Source: Parasphingorhabdus sp. (GTDB lineage Bacteria > Pseudomonadota > Alphaproteobacteria > Sphingomonadales > Sphingomonadaceae). From it: DNA of 64,000 nucleotides. Under the pieces are notes generated by a model. That model worked only from the letters and a program-made list of their open reading frames with translations, did not search any database and was not told the DNA's origin. A program made the position numbers and the translations under genes. The number at the start of each line of letters is the position of its first letter. Within the stretch, counting starts at the first letter, position 1. Of the stretch, positions 45,755-55,513 are shown piece after piece. The stretch spans positions 100,986-164,985 of the forward strand of contig JAUCYS010000008.1 of the NCBI GenBank assembly GCA_030373505.1, written 5' to 3'.

Positions 45755-46990
45755 ATGAAACAAGACAATCGCATCGCCGAGATCACCAATTTCGTCACCC
45801 ACCTTGAATGTTCCAAAACGGGCGGGCTCTTGCCCGCGGGTACCATCCAGAACCTGTCACCCGCTGGTGCGCCGATATTGGTGCGCTATGATCTGGCGGC
45901 GGTGGCCGAAACGCTGACCAAGGAAAAACTGGCTGAGCGGCCTGCCGACCTCTGGCGTTATCGAGAGTTGTTGCCGGTTGCCAGCGCCTCCAACATTGTC
46001 TCGCTGGGTGAGGACATGACGCCGCTGATTACGCTCGACAATTCCCTGGGGTCGCATGTGATCGTCAAGGATGAAGGGCGTTTGCCGACGGGTTCGTTTA
46101 AGGCGCGCGGGCTGGTTATGGCGGTATCGATGGCGAAGGAACTGGGCCTGACCCGGCTCGCCATGCCGACCAATGGCAACGCAGGCGCGGCCATGGCTGC
46201 CTATGCCCGGCGCGCCGGGATGGAAGCGTTTGTTTTCTGTCCGGATGATACACCGGAAGTGAACGTCCGGGAAATTGCCTTACAAGGCGGGAAAGTGTGG
46301 CGCGTCAACGGGCTGATCAACGATTGCGGAAAGATTGTCGCGGAGGGCGAGGCGGAAATGGGTTGGTTCAACCTGTCGACGCTGAAAGAGCCTTACCGGA
46401 TCGAGGGCAAGAAGACGATGGGCCTGGAACTGGCGGAACAGTTGGGATGGGAAATGCCCGATGTGATTTTCTATCCAACCGGTGGTGGTACCGGTCTGAT
46501 CGGCATGTGGAAGGCGTTTGACGAACTGCAGGAGATCGGCTTCATCGACTCTAAACGGCCGCGGATGGTCGCGGTACAGGCGACGGGATGTGCCCCGATT
46601 GTCGATGCCTGGGAAAAGGGCCTGGACCATGCGCCCTTGTGGGAAAATGCTTCTACTGTGGCAGCGGGCATTCGGGTACCGGTGGCCATTGGCGACTTTC
46701 TGATCCTGCAGGCGGTGCGCGATTCGGGCGGCTTTGCGATTGCGGTTGAGGATGATGCGATCATCGCGGCGCAGCAGAGGATTGGGCAGGAAGACGGTCT
46801 GCTCCTCTGTCCTGAAGGCGCAGCCACCGCAGCGGCCTATCTGCAGGCGCTGGAAGAGGGATTGATCGACAAGTCCGACCGGGCGGTTTTGTTCAACTGC
46901 GGCAACGGGCTGAAATATCCCATGCCTGCTGCTGATGCCGCGCTGGATCGCCATCAGCCAATCGACTGGACCACCATTGCCAGTGCCTGA
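45755..46990 (+). CDS. Threonine-synthase-like PLP-dependent enzyme
   Basis: A 411-residue fold-type II PLP enzyme. The N-terminal ECSKTGGLLP segment, the Schiff-base lysine motif EGRLPTGSFKARGL (K116), the NGNAGAAMAAYARRAGMEA phosphate/cofactor loop and FYPTGGGTGLIGMWKAFDEL are those of threonine synthase of the short (class II) type. It would convert O-phosphohomoserine to threonine. It follows the ATP-grasp gene by 59 nt on the same strand. Whether it is housekeeping or supplies that neighbour is open. Confidence 0.85.
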   Translation: MKQDNRIAEITNFVTHLECSKTGGLLPAGTIQNLSPAGAPILVRYDLAAVAETLTKEKLAERPADLWRYRELLPVASASNIVSLGEDMTPLITLDNSLGSHVIVKDEGRLPTGSFKARGLVMAVSMAKELGLTRLAMPTNGNAGAAMAAYARRAGMEAFVFCPDDTPEVNVREIALQGGKVWRVNGLINDCGKIVAEGEAEMGWFNLSTLKEPYRIEGKKTMGLELAEQLGWEMPDVIFYPTGGGTGLIGMWKAFDELQEIGFIDSKRPRMVAVQATGCAPIVDAWEKGLDHAPLWENASTVAAGIRVPVAIGDFLILQAVRDSGGFAIAVEDDAIIAAQQRIGQEDGLLLCPEGAATAAAYLQALEEGLIDKSDRAVLFNCGNGLKYPMPAADAALDRHQPIDWTTIASA

Positions 46991-47011
46991 GCGATTGACG
47001 AGGGTTATTTG

Positions 47012-47896
47012 ATGAAGTGGCTTGTCTTCATTGCGGCCCTGCTGCTGGCGACGGGCGGGTTTGCCTGGTGGTTTTTCCTGCAGCCGGGGCCCAAGCAACT
47101 GGACATAGTCAATAATGTCTTTCCGGGAGACAGCAAGGCCAGGTTGCTGGTCCAGGACCAGATTTACGATAAGAAACTGGGCCTGGGGCTCAATATCTGG
47201 ACACCGCAAAACGCTGGCACCGATCCGCTTCCGGTGGTTGTTTTCATCTACGGCGGCGGTTGGCGCGACGGGAGCAAGGACCAATATGCCTTTGCAGGCC
47301 GGGCGCTGGCCAGTCGCGGCTATATCGTCGTGCTGCCGGACTATCGTCTCTTTCCGGACACACGCTTTCCCGGCTTCCTCGAAGACAGTGCCAAGGCCTT
47401 GGCCTGGGTGGATGATAATATCGGCCAATATGGTGGGGATACACAGCGTATCTTCCTGTCGGGCCAGTCTGCCGGTGCCTATAACGCAATGATGGTGGCG
47501 CTTGACGCGCAGTGGCTGGGTCGCGAGGGCAAGTCGCCCGACCTGATCCGCGGCGTCGCCGCGCTGGCCGGACCCTATGATTTCTATCCGTTTGATTCAG
47601 AAACCACCAAGCAGAGCTTTGGCGACTATCCGGACCCGGGAATGACCCAGCCGGTCAATTTTGTCCGCCCGGATGCACCGCCCCTGTGGCTTTCCAGCGG
47701 CAGTGATGACACTCAGGTAAGGCCCCGCAACAGCAAGATATTGCGCGACAGGATACGCGAAGCGGGCGGGAAAGCGGAATATGTCGAATATCCCGGTGTC
47801 GATCATCTGGAGATCATGATGGCAGTCGCCAAGCCGTTTCGGTACAAGGCACCGGTGCTCGACGATATGGTTGCCTTTTTCGACCGTCACCACTGA
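47012..47896 (+). CDS. Alpha/beta-hydrolase esterase with N-terminal membrane anchor
   Basis: A 294-residue protein. An N-terminal hydrophobic segment (MKWLVFIAALLLATGGFAWW) is a signal or anchor. The hydrolase domain has the oxyanion motif FIYGGGWRDGSK, the nucleophile elbow FLSGQSAGAYN, the acid region SSGSDDTQV and the histidine in YPGVDHLEIM, as in the HSL/BD-FAE-type carboxylesterases. The TTG at 47009 opens the frame, but ATG 47012 has GAGGG upstream. It follows the PLP enzyme gene by 21 nt. Confidence 0.87.
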   Translation: MKWLVFIAALLLATGGFAWWFFLQPGPKQLDIVNNVFPGDSKARLLVQDQIYDKKLGLGLNIWTPQNAGTDPLPVVVFIYGGGWRDGSKDQYAFAGRALASRGYIVVLPDYRLFPDTRFPGFLEDSAKALAWVDDNIGQYGGDTQRIFLSGQSAGAYNAMMVALDAQWLGREGKSPDLIRGVAALAGPYDFYPFDSETTKQSFGDYPDPGMTQPVNFVRPDAPPLWLSSGSDDTQVRPRNSKILRDRIREAGGKAEYVEYPGVDHLEIMMAVAKPFRYKAPVLDDMVAFFDRHH

Positions 47897-48000
47897 TTGC
47901 GGCGATTGAAAGCCACACAGTCATTTTTGCAGCGCAAAACGGTTGAGATAGAGGCACTTCTTGGTTATGCCGATCCGCAGAACAAGGGAATCCGACAGAC

Positions 48001-48783
48001 ATGGCCACTTTTACCCTCCCCAAGAATAGCAAGATCCGCAAAACGGGTGAGTTGCACCAAGCGCTGACCGGCGGGAAAAAGCGGCCGTTCAAAGTTTACC
48101 GCTATGACCCGGATGCCGGCGAGAATCCGCGGTATGATACATTTGAAATCGACACGGATGAATGCGGACCTATGGTGCTTGACGCGCTGATCAAGATGAA
48201 GTCGGAACAGGATGCGACGCTGACCTTCCGCCGCTCCTGCCGCGAGGGCATTTGCGGATCCTGCGCGATGAACATCAACGGCAAAAACGGCCTGGCCTGT
48301 ACCACCGCGATCGAAGATTGCGGCAACAAGGTTACCATTACGCCGCTGCCGCATATGGAAGTGATCAAGGATCTGGTTCCGGATTTCACCCATTTTTACG
48401 CTCAATATGCCTCGATTCAGCCATGGCTGAAAACAGTCACGCCGACACCATCGGGCAAGGAACGACTGCAATCGCCGGAAGACCGCAACAAGCTGGATGG
48501 CCTGTATGAGTGCATCCTGTGCGCCTGCTGTCAGACCAGCTGCCCGAGCTACTGGTGGAACAGCGACAAGTTTCTCGGCCCCGCAATCCTGTTGCAGGCC
48601 TATCGCTGGCTCGCCGACAGCCGCGACGAAATGACCGGTGAACGGCTCGATGAGCTGGAAGATCCGTTCCGGCTTTATCGCTGCCACACGATCATGAACT
48701 GCGCCAATGCCTGTCCCAAGGGCCTGTCCCCGGCCAAGGCGATCGCCGAGATCAAGAAGATGACCGCATCCCGCGAAATCTGA
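48001..48783 (+). CDS. sdhB: Succinate dehydrogenase iron-sulfur subunit
   Basis: A 260-residue membrane-associated electron-transfer subunit of complex II. The [2Fe-2S] cysteines are in [21 protein letters not shown]. The [4Fe-4S] and [3Fe-4S] clusters are in [20 protein letters not shown] and [17 protein letters not shown]. It is complete and of normal length. No sdhC, sdhD or sdhA is adjacent; they must lie elsewhere. It has its own upstream gap of 104 nt and is followed 16 nt on by a thioesterase gene. Confidence 0.96.
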   Translation: MATFTLPKNSKIRKTGELHQALTGGKKRPFKVYRYDPDAGENPRYDTFEIDTDECGPMVLDALIKMKSEQDATLTFRRSCREGICGSCAMNINGKNGLACTTAIEDCGNKVTITPLPHMEVIKDLVPDFTHFYAQYASIQPWLKTVTPTPSGKERLQSPEDRNKLDGLYECILCACCQTSCPSYWWNSDKFLGPAILLQAYRWLADSRDEMTGERLDELEDPFRLYRCHTIMNCANACPKGLSPAKAIAEIKKMTASREI

Positions 48784-48799
48784 CGACCGGCGAGCATTG

Positions 48800-49294
48800 A
48801 TGGCCGAACCCGAGCGCAATTTTGTCATAAGCGATCCTGACCCGGCCAACCCCGGCTGGAACAGCTGGGTGCTGAATGATCCCGATTGTTACAACAGCTT
48901 CCTTGGCCGGATGATTGTCCGGCGAGGCGGCGACGGGGTGAGTGAGAATATCGCCCGGGTCCGCATGTTCCCCGAGCGCAAACACCGCAACCTTGGAAAT
49001 GCGGTGCATGGCGGCACGATGATGGGGTTTATCGACTGTTCGCTGTTCGCGGCCATGCGGGTGCTGGAACTGGGGCCGTCTGGCTATGCGGTGACGATGG
49101 AATTGCAGACTCATTTTATCGGTGGCGCCAGGCTGGGCGAACCGCTCGAAGCGCGGGTGGAAATTGCCCGAGAAACCGGACGCTTCCTGTTCATGCGCGG
49201 GCTGGTCGTGCAGGGTGACACGGGTGAGGACAATATGGCCTCTTTCACCGCGATCGTGAAAAAGGCCCCGAACCAGAAAACCGATCTGCAATGA
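48800..49294 (+). CDS. PaaI-family hot-dog thioesterase
   Basis: A 164-residue hot-dog fold protein. The 4HBT core has the active-site segment NAVHGGTMMGFIDCSLFAAM and the strand TMELQTHFIGGARLGEPLEARVEI. It probably hydrolyses acyl- or aryl-CoA thioesters. ATG 48800 is used; TTG 48797 is also in frame. Its stop overlaps the zapE start (ATGA). Confidence 0.87.
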   Translation: MAEPERNFVISDPDPANPGWNSWVLNDPDCYNSFLGRMIVRRGGDGVSENIARVRMFPERKHRNLGNAVHGGTMMGFIDCSLFAAMRVLELGPSGYAVTMELQTHFIGGARLGEPLEARVEIARETGRFLFMRGLVVQGDTGEDNMASFTAIVKKAPNQKTDLQ

Positions 49295-50418
49295 GTCAAT
49301 TTTATCAGCGCTATCAGGCTCTGATCGCGCAAGGGGAGCTCCGGCCCGATCCCGATCAGGAAGCCTGCGCGCAAAGCCTCGCCCGTCTGCAGAAAGAGCT
49401 GGAGGCGGTTCCGCCGCGCGGGAGCCTTTTGTGGCGCACATTCGGCAAAAAGCCCGCCCCTCCCAAAGGGGTATATATGTGGGGCGGGGTCGGACGCGGC
49501 AAGTCGATGCTGATGGACCTGTTTTACAATAATCTGGCCGTCGAGCGGAAGAAACGCGCTCATTTCCACGAATTCATGCTCGATGTGCACGCCCGGATCC
49601 GCGAGGAGCGCAAGAAGGAACTGGGTGACCCGATCCTGCCGGTAGCGACTGCTCTCGCAAGCGAGGCTCGTTTTCTCGCCTTTGACGAGATGGTCGTGAA
49701 TAACAGCGCCGACGCGATGATCATGTCGCGGCTGTTCACTGCCCTGGTCGAGGCGGGGGTTGCAATTGTCACGACTTCCAACCGTCCGCCCGACGATCTT
49801 TACAAGGATGGTCTGAACCGCGAGCATTTCCTGCCATTTATCGAGTTGCTGAAAACACGGCTGGAAGTGGTTTCGCTGAATGGCCCCACCGATTATCGGC
49901 GTGAGCGACTTGGGGACGCCGATCTTTGGCATGTACCCAATGGTGAGGCTGCCACGGAAGCCTTGCGGGAGACGTTCTTCCGGCTGACGGATTATTCGCC
50001 TGATGATGCTGCGAATGTACCGAGCGAGGAACTGATCGTACCGGGCGGACGCAGCCTGCATGTGCCGAAATCGCTGAAGGGCGTTGCCGTCTTCTCTTTC
50101 AAGCGGCTTTGCGCCGAGGCGCGGGGTGCGCAGGATTATCTCAGCATCGCCCGGCATTTCCACACGGTGATACTTGTAGGCATCCCGCGCCTGTCGAAGG
50201 ACAACCGCAACGAGGCGGCGCGTTTTGTCACTCTGATCGATGCCCTGTACGAATATAAGGTGAAGTTGCTGGCGAGTGCGGAGGCCGAGCCGGACTCGCT
50301 ATATCCGGAAGGCGATGGATCGTTTGAGTTCGAACGAACGGCGTCTCGCCTGATCGAGATGCAGTCCGACGAATATCTGGCACTGGGCCATGGCGAGGGA
50401 GGTCTGCTCCGCCCCTGA
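49291..50418 (+). CDS. zapE: Cell division protein ZapE (AFG1-like ATPase)
   Basis: A 375-residue AAA-type ATPase of the AFG1/ZapE family, implicated in Z-ring destabilisation and in membrane-protein quality control. Seen are the Walker A motif GVYMWGGVGRGKSMLMDLFY, KKRAHFHEFMLDVHARI, and the Walker B region RFLAFDEMVVNNSADAMIMSRLF. The length fits the family. It is coupled to the thioesterase gene upstream; sdhB-thioesterase-zapE read as one operon. Confidence 0.93.
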   Translation: MSQFYQRYQALIAQGELRPDPDQEACAQSLARLQKELEAVPPRGSLLWRTFGKKPAPPKGVYMWGGVGRGKSMLMDLFYNNLAVERKKRAHFHEFMLDVHARIREERKKELGDPILPVATALASEARFLAFDEMVVNNSADAMIMSRLFTALVEAGVAIVTTSNRPPDDLYKDGLNREHFLPFIELLKTRLEVVSLNGPTDYRRERLGDADLWHVPNGEAATEALRETFFRLTDYSPDDAANVPSEELIVPGGRSLHVPKSLKGVAVFSFKRLCAEARGAQDYLSIARHFHTVILVGIPRLSKDNRNEAARFVTLIDALYEYKVKLLASAEAEPDSLYPEGDGSFEFERTASRLIEMQSDEYLALGHGEGGLLRP

Positions 50419-50466
50419 TGCTGAGGTCTCGCAGTTTCATGCCATCTCCTGGCGCTCCGGCGTCCG

Positions 50467-51507
50467 CTAGATCAAGCTCAGACTGTCCAGATCCAGCGCC
50501 ATCCGGGCAGGGCGCTCCGCCATCGCCGCGAACATCCGGTCGCCGCGTTCGGTCTGCTCGACATGCAGCGAAGCATTGATCGCCATGATGAAACCGGAAA
50601 AGGCGTGGCGACGATAGTCCTCCCAGAAAGATTCGAAGTTCGGCGCCGTTGTCCGGGCGTCGAGATAGTCTGCGACCAGCCGCTCTTCGTGTTGCTGCCG
50701 GTCAGCGGGATCGGCGAAGCTGGTGCCGATCATATAGGCCACGTCATTGGCCGGGTTGCCGAGCGAACAGGTCTGCCAATCGACCAGCGCTGCGATCCGT
50801 CCGTCGGCGTGGAAGAGAATATTGTCGAGGCGCATGTCGCCGTGGGTAACGGTCTGCGCAGGCGGTTCGTGCGCGATATAGCGGGGGAGCCGGGCGATCA
50901 GCTCCTGCCCGAGATCCAATATGTCTGATGACAGCAGATCGCTGAATCGTTCGCGGAAGGCGGCATAGCCGGCAGGCAGGCTGTTCTGCAGGAAATCACT
51001 GTTGCCCGCGCCATGGTGCAGCCATCGATAGGGTTCGAAGCCGTGGGATGGCCGGGCATTGTGCAGTGCCGCTGCGGCTGCCAGCGTGCTTTCCACCTGG
51101 AGCAGAGAGGCCCCAGCCAGCTGATCACCTTGTGCGGCAGGGGTCATGTCCTCGAGAAGGAGGACAAATTCCTGCTCATTTTCGGTAATATCGGCATGAT
51201 AGCATTTCGGGCAGCTGACATCGAAGCCCGCTGCCATATCGCGGTACCAGCCGACCTCCATATCGTAGAGATGGAAGATCGCCGCCGCGCCCCGGCTGAC
51301 CGGATCGGCGCTCGGGCATTTGGCGATGAAGCTGTCCGGGCCTTCCCGACCCGCCCAGTCGCAGGTGAAGCGGTAGCTGTCGCAGACCTGGCCGGTGCCG
51401 ACGGGTTCGTGACCGATCGAGCGCAGCGATCCAGGGGGGGCATCGAAAACTGCTTCAAGAAACGGCTTCTCGAATTCCTCCGGGCTGATCGGGAAATCGC
51501 GGCTCAC
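50467..51507 (-). CDS. APH/ecdysteroid-kinase-like phosphotransferase
   Basis: A 346-residue kinase-fold protein. The catalytic loop TVTHGDMRLDNILFHADG and the metal motif AALVDWQTCSLGNPANDVAYMI are seen, with an N-terminal VGTGQVCDSYRF nucleotide lobe. It resembles the ecdysteroid-kinase-like and acyl-CoA-cluster phosphotransferase groups; the substrate is unknown. It starts with GTG overlapping the TGA of the upstream DUF7064-like gene (GTGA), so the two are translated together. Confidence 0.83.
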   Translation of the reverse strand: MSRDFPISPEEFEKPFLEAVFDAPPGSLRSIGHEPVGTGQVCDSYRFTCDWAGREGPDSFIAKCPSADPVSRGAAAIFHLYDMEVGWYRDMAAGFDVSCPKCYHADITENEQEFVLLLEDMTPAAQGDQLAGASLLQVESTLAAAAALHNARPSHGFEPYRWLHHGAGNSDFLQNSLPAGYAAFRERFSDLLSSDILDLGQELIARLPRYIAHEPPAQTVTHGDMRLDNILFHADGRIAALVDWQTCSLGNPANDVAYMIGTSFADPADRQQHEERLVADYLDARTTAPNFESFWEDYRRHAFSGFIMAINASLHVEQTERGDRMFAAMAERPARMALDLDSLSLI

Positions 51508-52598
51508 GGGGCAGGATCCATCAGCCCGGTCAGGCCGCTGGTCGCGTGCGGGCCGATGAACAGCTGCTCGACGACCCCGATGCCATGATGCTCCTCGCCA
51601 TCCACGGTCAGCACGGCATCGCTGAGCGCCTGGATATGGATGGTGGTCATGTCGATTGCCGGGTTGGGATCGAGCGCTATCACGTCATAGCTGGTTTCCA
51701 GCTTGCCATGATCCATGCCGTGGCCCCACTGCGGGTGAAGATAGCCGAGGCCGGACATGTAGAAGGTGCGCGCCGCGTCGCCGGTGCGGGGGGTGATGCG
51801 GAGCTTGCCGTTGCCCGTGTCGAGCGCGACCTGCCTGATCCGCCGGGAGCCGGAATGATAGCTGAGGTCGATGGTTTCGGGCTCGAATTCCTTTGCCTCG
51901 CCGGAGATCGCATCGACGACGCCGCGGCGGTTCCAGGGCAGGCCGTCGCCGTCATCATTGCTGTGGAAGAAACAGGCGTGCCGGTCGAAATTGAGCGGGG
52001 TCCAGAGCCACCAGAATTTCGGGAAGGTGCCGGCTGGCGGTGGCTGCGACTCTGCTGCGCCGATCGGCCTTATGCCCCAGCTGCGATCGCGGGTGCCTTG
52101 GCATCCCGCGATATCGATGGCCTGCCCGTCGACCGTGATCGTGCCGGACCAGTCGCCATTTTGCGTCAGTCTGGTATAGTCCATCATCAGCCGGGGACCG
52201 TCGCGGCGAGTGAAACGGGGTTCCTCGATCGGATGATGCCGAGCGGTGAAGCGGATGGCGGCGGTGACCGGACTGTCGTTGCCGGTGACGGTAAGAGCAA
52301 GCTTTTCAAGAGGTTCGATGATGGTGATGGTGATCGGTCCGACGGTCAGGTCGAGCCGCTCGCTGTCCATTCTTTTCGAGGCGCGCAGATTGTGCTGCTT
52401 GCCGCCGATCGAAACGCAGAAGGCGGCGTCCATGATATCGAGCTGGGGGTAGATGCCGAGGGCGGCGGCGAAGAAGATTTTGCCGTCGGCGCTGTAGCCG
52501 TTGAAGAAATAGCGGTCGTAGAAATTGCGGTTGCCGCCGGACAAAGCCATCGGTTCCGGCGTCTGGTGCAGCGGATATTCGTCGCCTTTTGTCAGCAT
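51504..52598 (-). CDS. Conserved protein of DUF7064-like type
   Basis: A 364-residue soluble, beta-rich protein. It starts MLTKGDEYPLHQTPEPMALS, followed by FYDRYFFNGYSADGKIFFAAALGIYPQLDI and later a GTRDRSWGIRPIG segment with many aromatic residues (PKFWWLWTPLNFD). This fits the DUF7064/DUF7065 group of lipocalin-like hydroxysteroid-dehydratase relatives, but I recognise it only at family level. The frame opens at 52739, but the ATG at 52598 has AGAGGA upstream. It is paired with a kinase-like gene, as often seen in steroid or terpenoid loci. The function is unknown. Confidence 0.7.
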   Translation of the reverse strand: MLTKGDEYPLHQTPEPMALSGGNRNFYDRYFFNGYSADGKIFFAAALGIYPQLDIMDAAFCVSIGGKQHNLRASKRMDSERLDLTVGPITITIIEPLEKLALTVTGNDSPVTAAIRFTARHHPIEEPRFTRRDGPRLMMDYTRLTQNGDWSGTITVDGQAIDIAGCQGTRDRSWGIRPIGAAESQPPPAGTFPKFWWLWTPLNFDRHACFFHSNDDGDGLPWNRRGVVDAISGEAKEFEPETIDLSYHSGSRRIRQVALDTGNGKLRITPRTGDAARTFYMSGLGYLHPQWGHGMDHGKLETSYDVIALDPNPAIDMTTIHIQALSDAVLTVDGEEHHGIGVVEQLFIGPHATSGLTGLMDPAP

Positions 52599-53893
<1,295 letters not shown>

Positions 53894-53987
53894 GCAACAT
53901 TGTCCGGTGCATGCCGGGATTTCATGCGATAATGCAGCGCGCCGGGAATAGAGCTTCCCGCTTTCGCTGGAATAACGAGGAAATAGA

Positions 53988-54878
53988 ATGAGCATTTTAA
54001 TCGACAAGAACACCAAGGTCATCACCCAGGGCATGACCGGCAACACCGGCACGTTCCACACGGAGCAGGCTTTGGCTTATGGCACGCAGATGGTTGCGGG
54101 CGTTACGCCGGGCAAGGGTGGCACGACCCATATTGGTCTGCCCAACTACAACACCGTGGCGGAAGCCAAGGAAGCCACCGGCGCGACTGCCTCGGTGGTG
54201 TATGTTCCACCGCCATTTGCAGCGGATTCGATCCTCGAAGCGATTGACGCCGAAATCGAGCTGATTGTTGCGATCACCGAGGGCGTTCCGGTGCTCGACA
54301 TGGTGCGCGTCAAGCGCGCCCTGCAGGGTTCCAAGTCGCGGCTGATCGGCCCCAACTGCCCGGGTGTATTGACTCCCGACGAATGCAAGATCGGCATCAT
54401 GCCCGGCAGCATTTTCAAAAAGGGTTCGGTCGGCGTGGTCTCGCGCTCCGGCACGCTGACCTATGAAGCGGTGCACCAGACCACGGCCGTCGGCCTTGGC
54501 CAGACCACCGCAGTCGGCATCGGCGGCGATCCGGTCAACGGCACCAATTTCATCGACGTGCTCGAGCTGTTCCTGGCCGATGACGAAACCAAGTCGATCA
54601 TCATGATCGGCGAAATCGGCGGCAGCGCGGAAGAAGAAGCGGCGCAGTTCATTGCTGACGAAGCGAAGAAGGGCCGTTCGAAGCCGATGGTTGGCTTTAT
54701 CGCCGGTCTGACGGCGCCTCCGGGACGCCGCATGGGCCATGCCGGCGCGATCGTTTCCGGCGGCCAGGGCGGCGCGGAAGACAAGATCGCGGCGATGGAA
54801 GCCGCCGGTATCCGGGTTTCGCCTTCGCCCAGCGAGCTGGGGACCACGCTGGATGCGATGCTGAAGGAGATGGTTTGA
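53988..54878 (+). CDS. sucD: Succinyl-CoA synthetase alpha subunit
   Basis: A 296-residue subunit carrying the CoA site and the phosphohistidine. Seen are [16 protein letters not shown] at the N-terminus, the [21 protein letters not shown] segment, and [16 protein letters not shown] with the active histidine. sucC (beta subunit), which usually precedes sucD, is not in this run; mdh takes its place. Confidence 0.97.
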   Translation: MSILIDKNTKVITQGMTGNTGTFHTEQALAYGTQMVAGVTPGKGGTTHIGLPNYNTVAEAKEATGATASVVYVPPPFAADSILEAIDAEIELIVAITEGVPVLDMVRVKRALQGSKSRLIGPNCPGVLTPDECKIGIMPGSIFKKGSVGVVSRSGTLTYEAVHQTTAVGLGQTTAVGIGGDPVNGTNFIDVLELFLADDETKSIIMIGEIGGSAEEEAAQFIADEAKKGRSKPMVGFIAGLTAPPGRRMGHAGAIVSGGQGGAEDKIAAMEAAGIRVSPSPSELGTTLDAMLKEMV

Positions 54879-54897
54879 GTTTTGTCGAGAAGTAATT

Positions 54898-55006
54898 GTG
54901 TCCCCGCGAAGGCGGGGACCCATCTCGAGAGAGCCCCTGTAGACGCATCGAGAGAGCCCCTGTAGACGCAATGGTTGGAGATGGGCCCCTGCCTTCGCAG
55001 GGGCAC
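54898..55006. repeat. Paired palindrome, family A, left of the GIY-YIG gene
   Basis: The outer arm starts GTGTCCCCGCGAAGGCGGGG, and the inner arm is the 32-bp copy at 54975-55006. Each arm is itself a hairpin, in opposite orientation. Between them a 23-bp unit is exactly duplicated in tandem (54925-54947 and 54948-54970). The 32-bp inner arm is identical to that at 55446-55477. Confidence 0.85.
54925..54970. repeat. Tandem 23-bp duplication inside the left palindrome pair
   Basis: The unit TCGAGAGAGCCCCTGTAGAC plus GCA occurs twice head to tail (54925-54947, 54948-54970) with no differences. It is likely a recent slippage or copying event in the loop of the palindrome pair. Confidence 0.85.
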
Positions 55007-55022
55007 TGAAACGGAGGAAAAC

Positions 55023-55313
55023 ATGAAACCCGGCTTTGTCTATTTCATGGCAAACCGGAAACATGGAGCGATTTACACCGGATCCACCAGCAACCTGGTC
55101 AATCGTACCTATCAGCATCGAAACGGGCTGATCGACGGGTTTACCAAAGAACAGGGTTGCAAGCTGCTGGTATGGTTTGAAGCGTATGACGATCTCGACG
55201 AAGCGCGATTGAAGGAACTGCGGATCAAGAAGTGGAAACGGAACTGGAAGATCAGGCGGATAGAAGAGGATAACCCAGACTGGCGGGATTTGTGGTTTGA
55301 GATTGTGAAGTGA
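55023..55313 (+). CDS. Single-domain GIY-YIG nuclease, probably linked to the flanking repeats
   Basis: A 96-residue protein that is all GIY-YIG domain. [31 protein letters not shown] carries Tyr7, the YTG triplet at 18-20 and Arg28. The C-terminal [30 protein letters not shown] contains the catalytic glutamate region. It is probably a metal-dependent endonuclease without a separate DNA-binding domain, like the UPF0213/YhbQ type. ATG 55023 has GGAGGAAA upstream. It lies between sucD and sucA, bracketed by 32-bp direct repeats and palindromes, and interrupts an otherwise conserved operon. Confidence 0.9.
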   Translation: MKPGFVYFMANRKHGAIYTGSTSNLVNRTYQHRNGLIDGFTKEQGCKLLVWFEAYDDLDEARLKELRIKKWKRNWKIRRIEEDNPDWRDLWFEIVK

Positions 55314-55331
55314 ATTTGCCGCTTTTGTGTG

Positions 55332-55477
55332 GTGCCCCTGCGAAGGCAGGGGGCCATCGTGGAAACGGCAGGCAAACGGATTGGTCGCGTTTTCGCTCTG
55401 TCGAGGCCGATAGCAACAAACGGCGGTTGTGATCGGACGAGAGATTTGGAGATGGGCCCCTGCCTTCGCAGGGGCAC
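55332..55477. repeat. Paired palindrome, family A, right of the GIY-YIG gene
   Basis: The outer arm starts GTGCCCCTGCGAAGGCAGGG, and the right arm ends with the 32-bp copy at 55446-55477, identical to 54975-55006. The spacer between arms is about 90 nt and unrelated to the left pair. Confidence 0.85.
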
Positions 55478-55513
55478 CGCGCGGCACAAAGGCACAGTGG
55501 AGTGCAAGTTATT

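Noticed and set aside
54925..54970. Possible start of a CRISPR array
   Set aside because: Only two copies, directly adjacent without spacers; it is a simple tandem duplication.
53997..55487. Minus-strand frame covering sucD and the GIY-YIG block
   Set aside because: It crosses repeats and two real genes; no start site or motif supports it.
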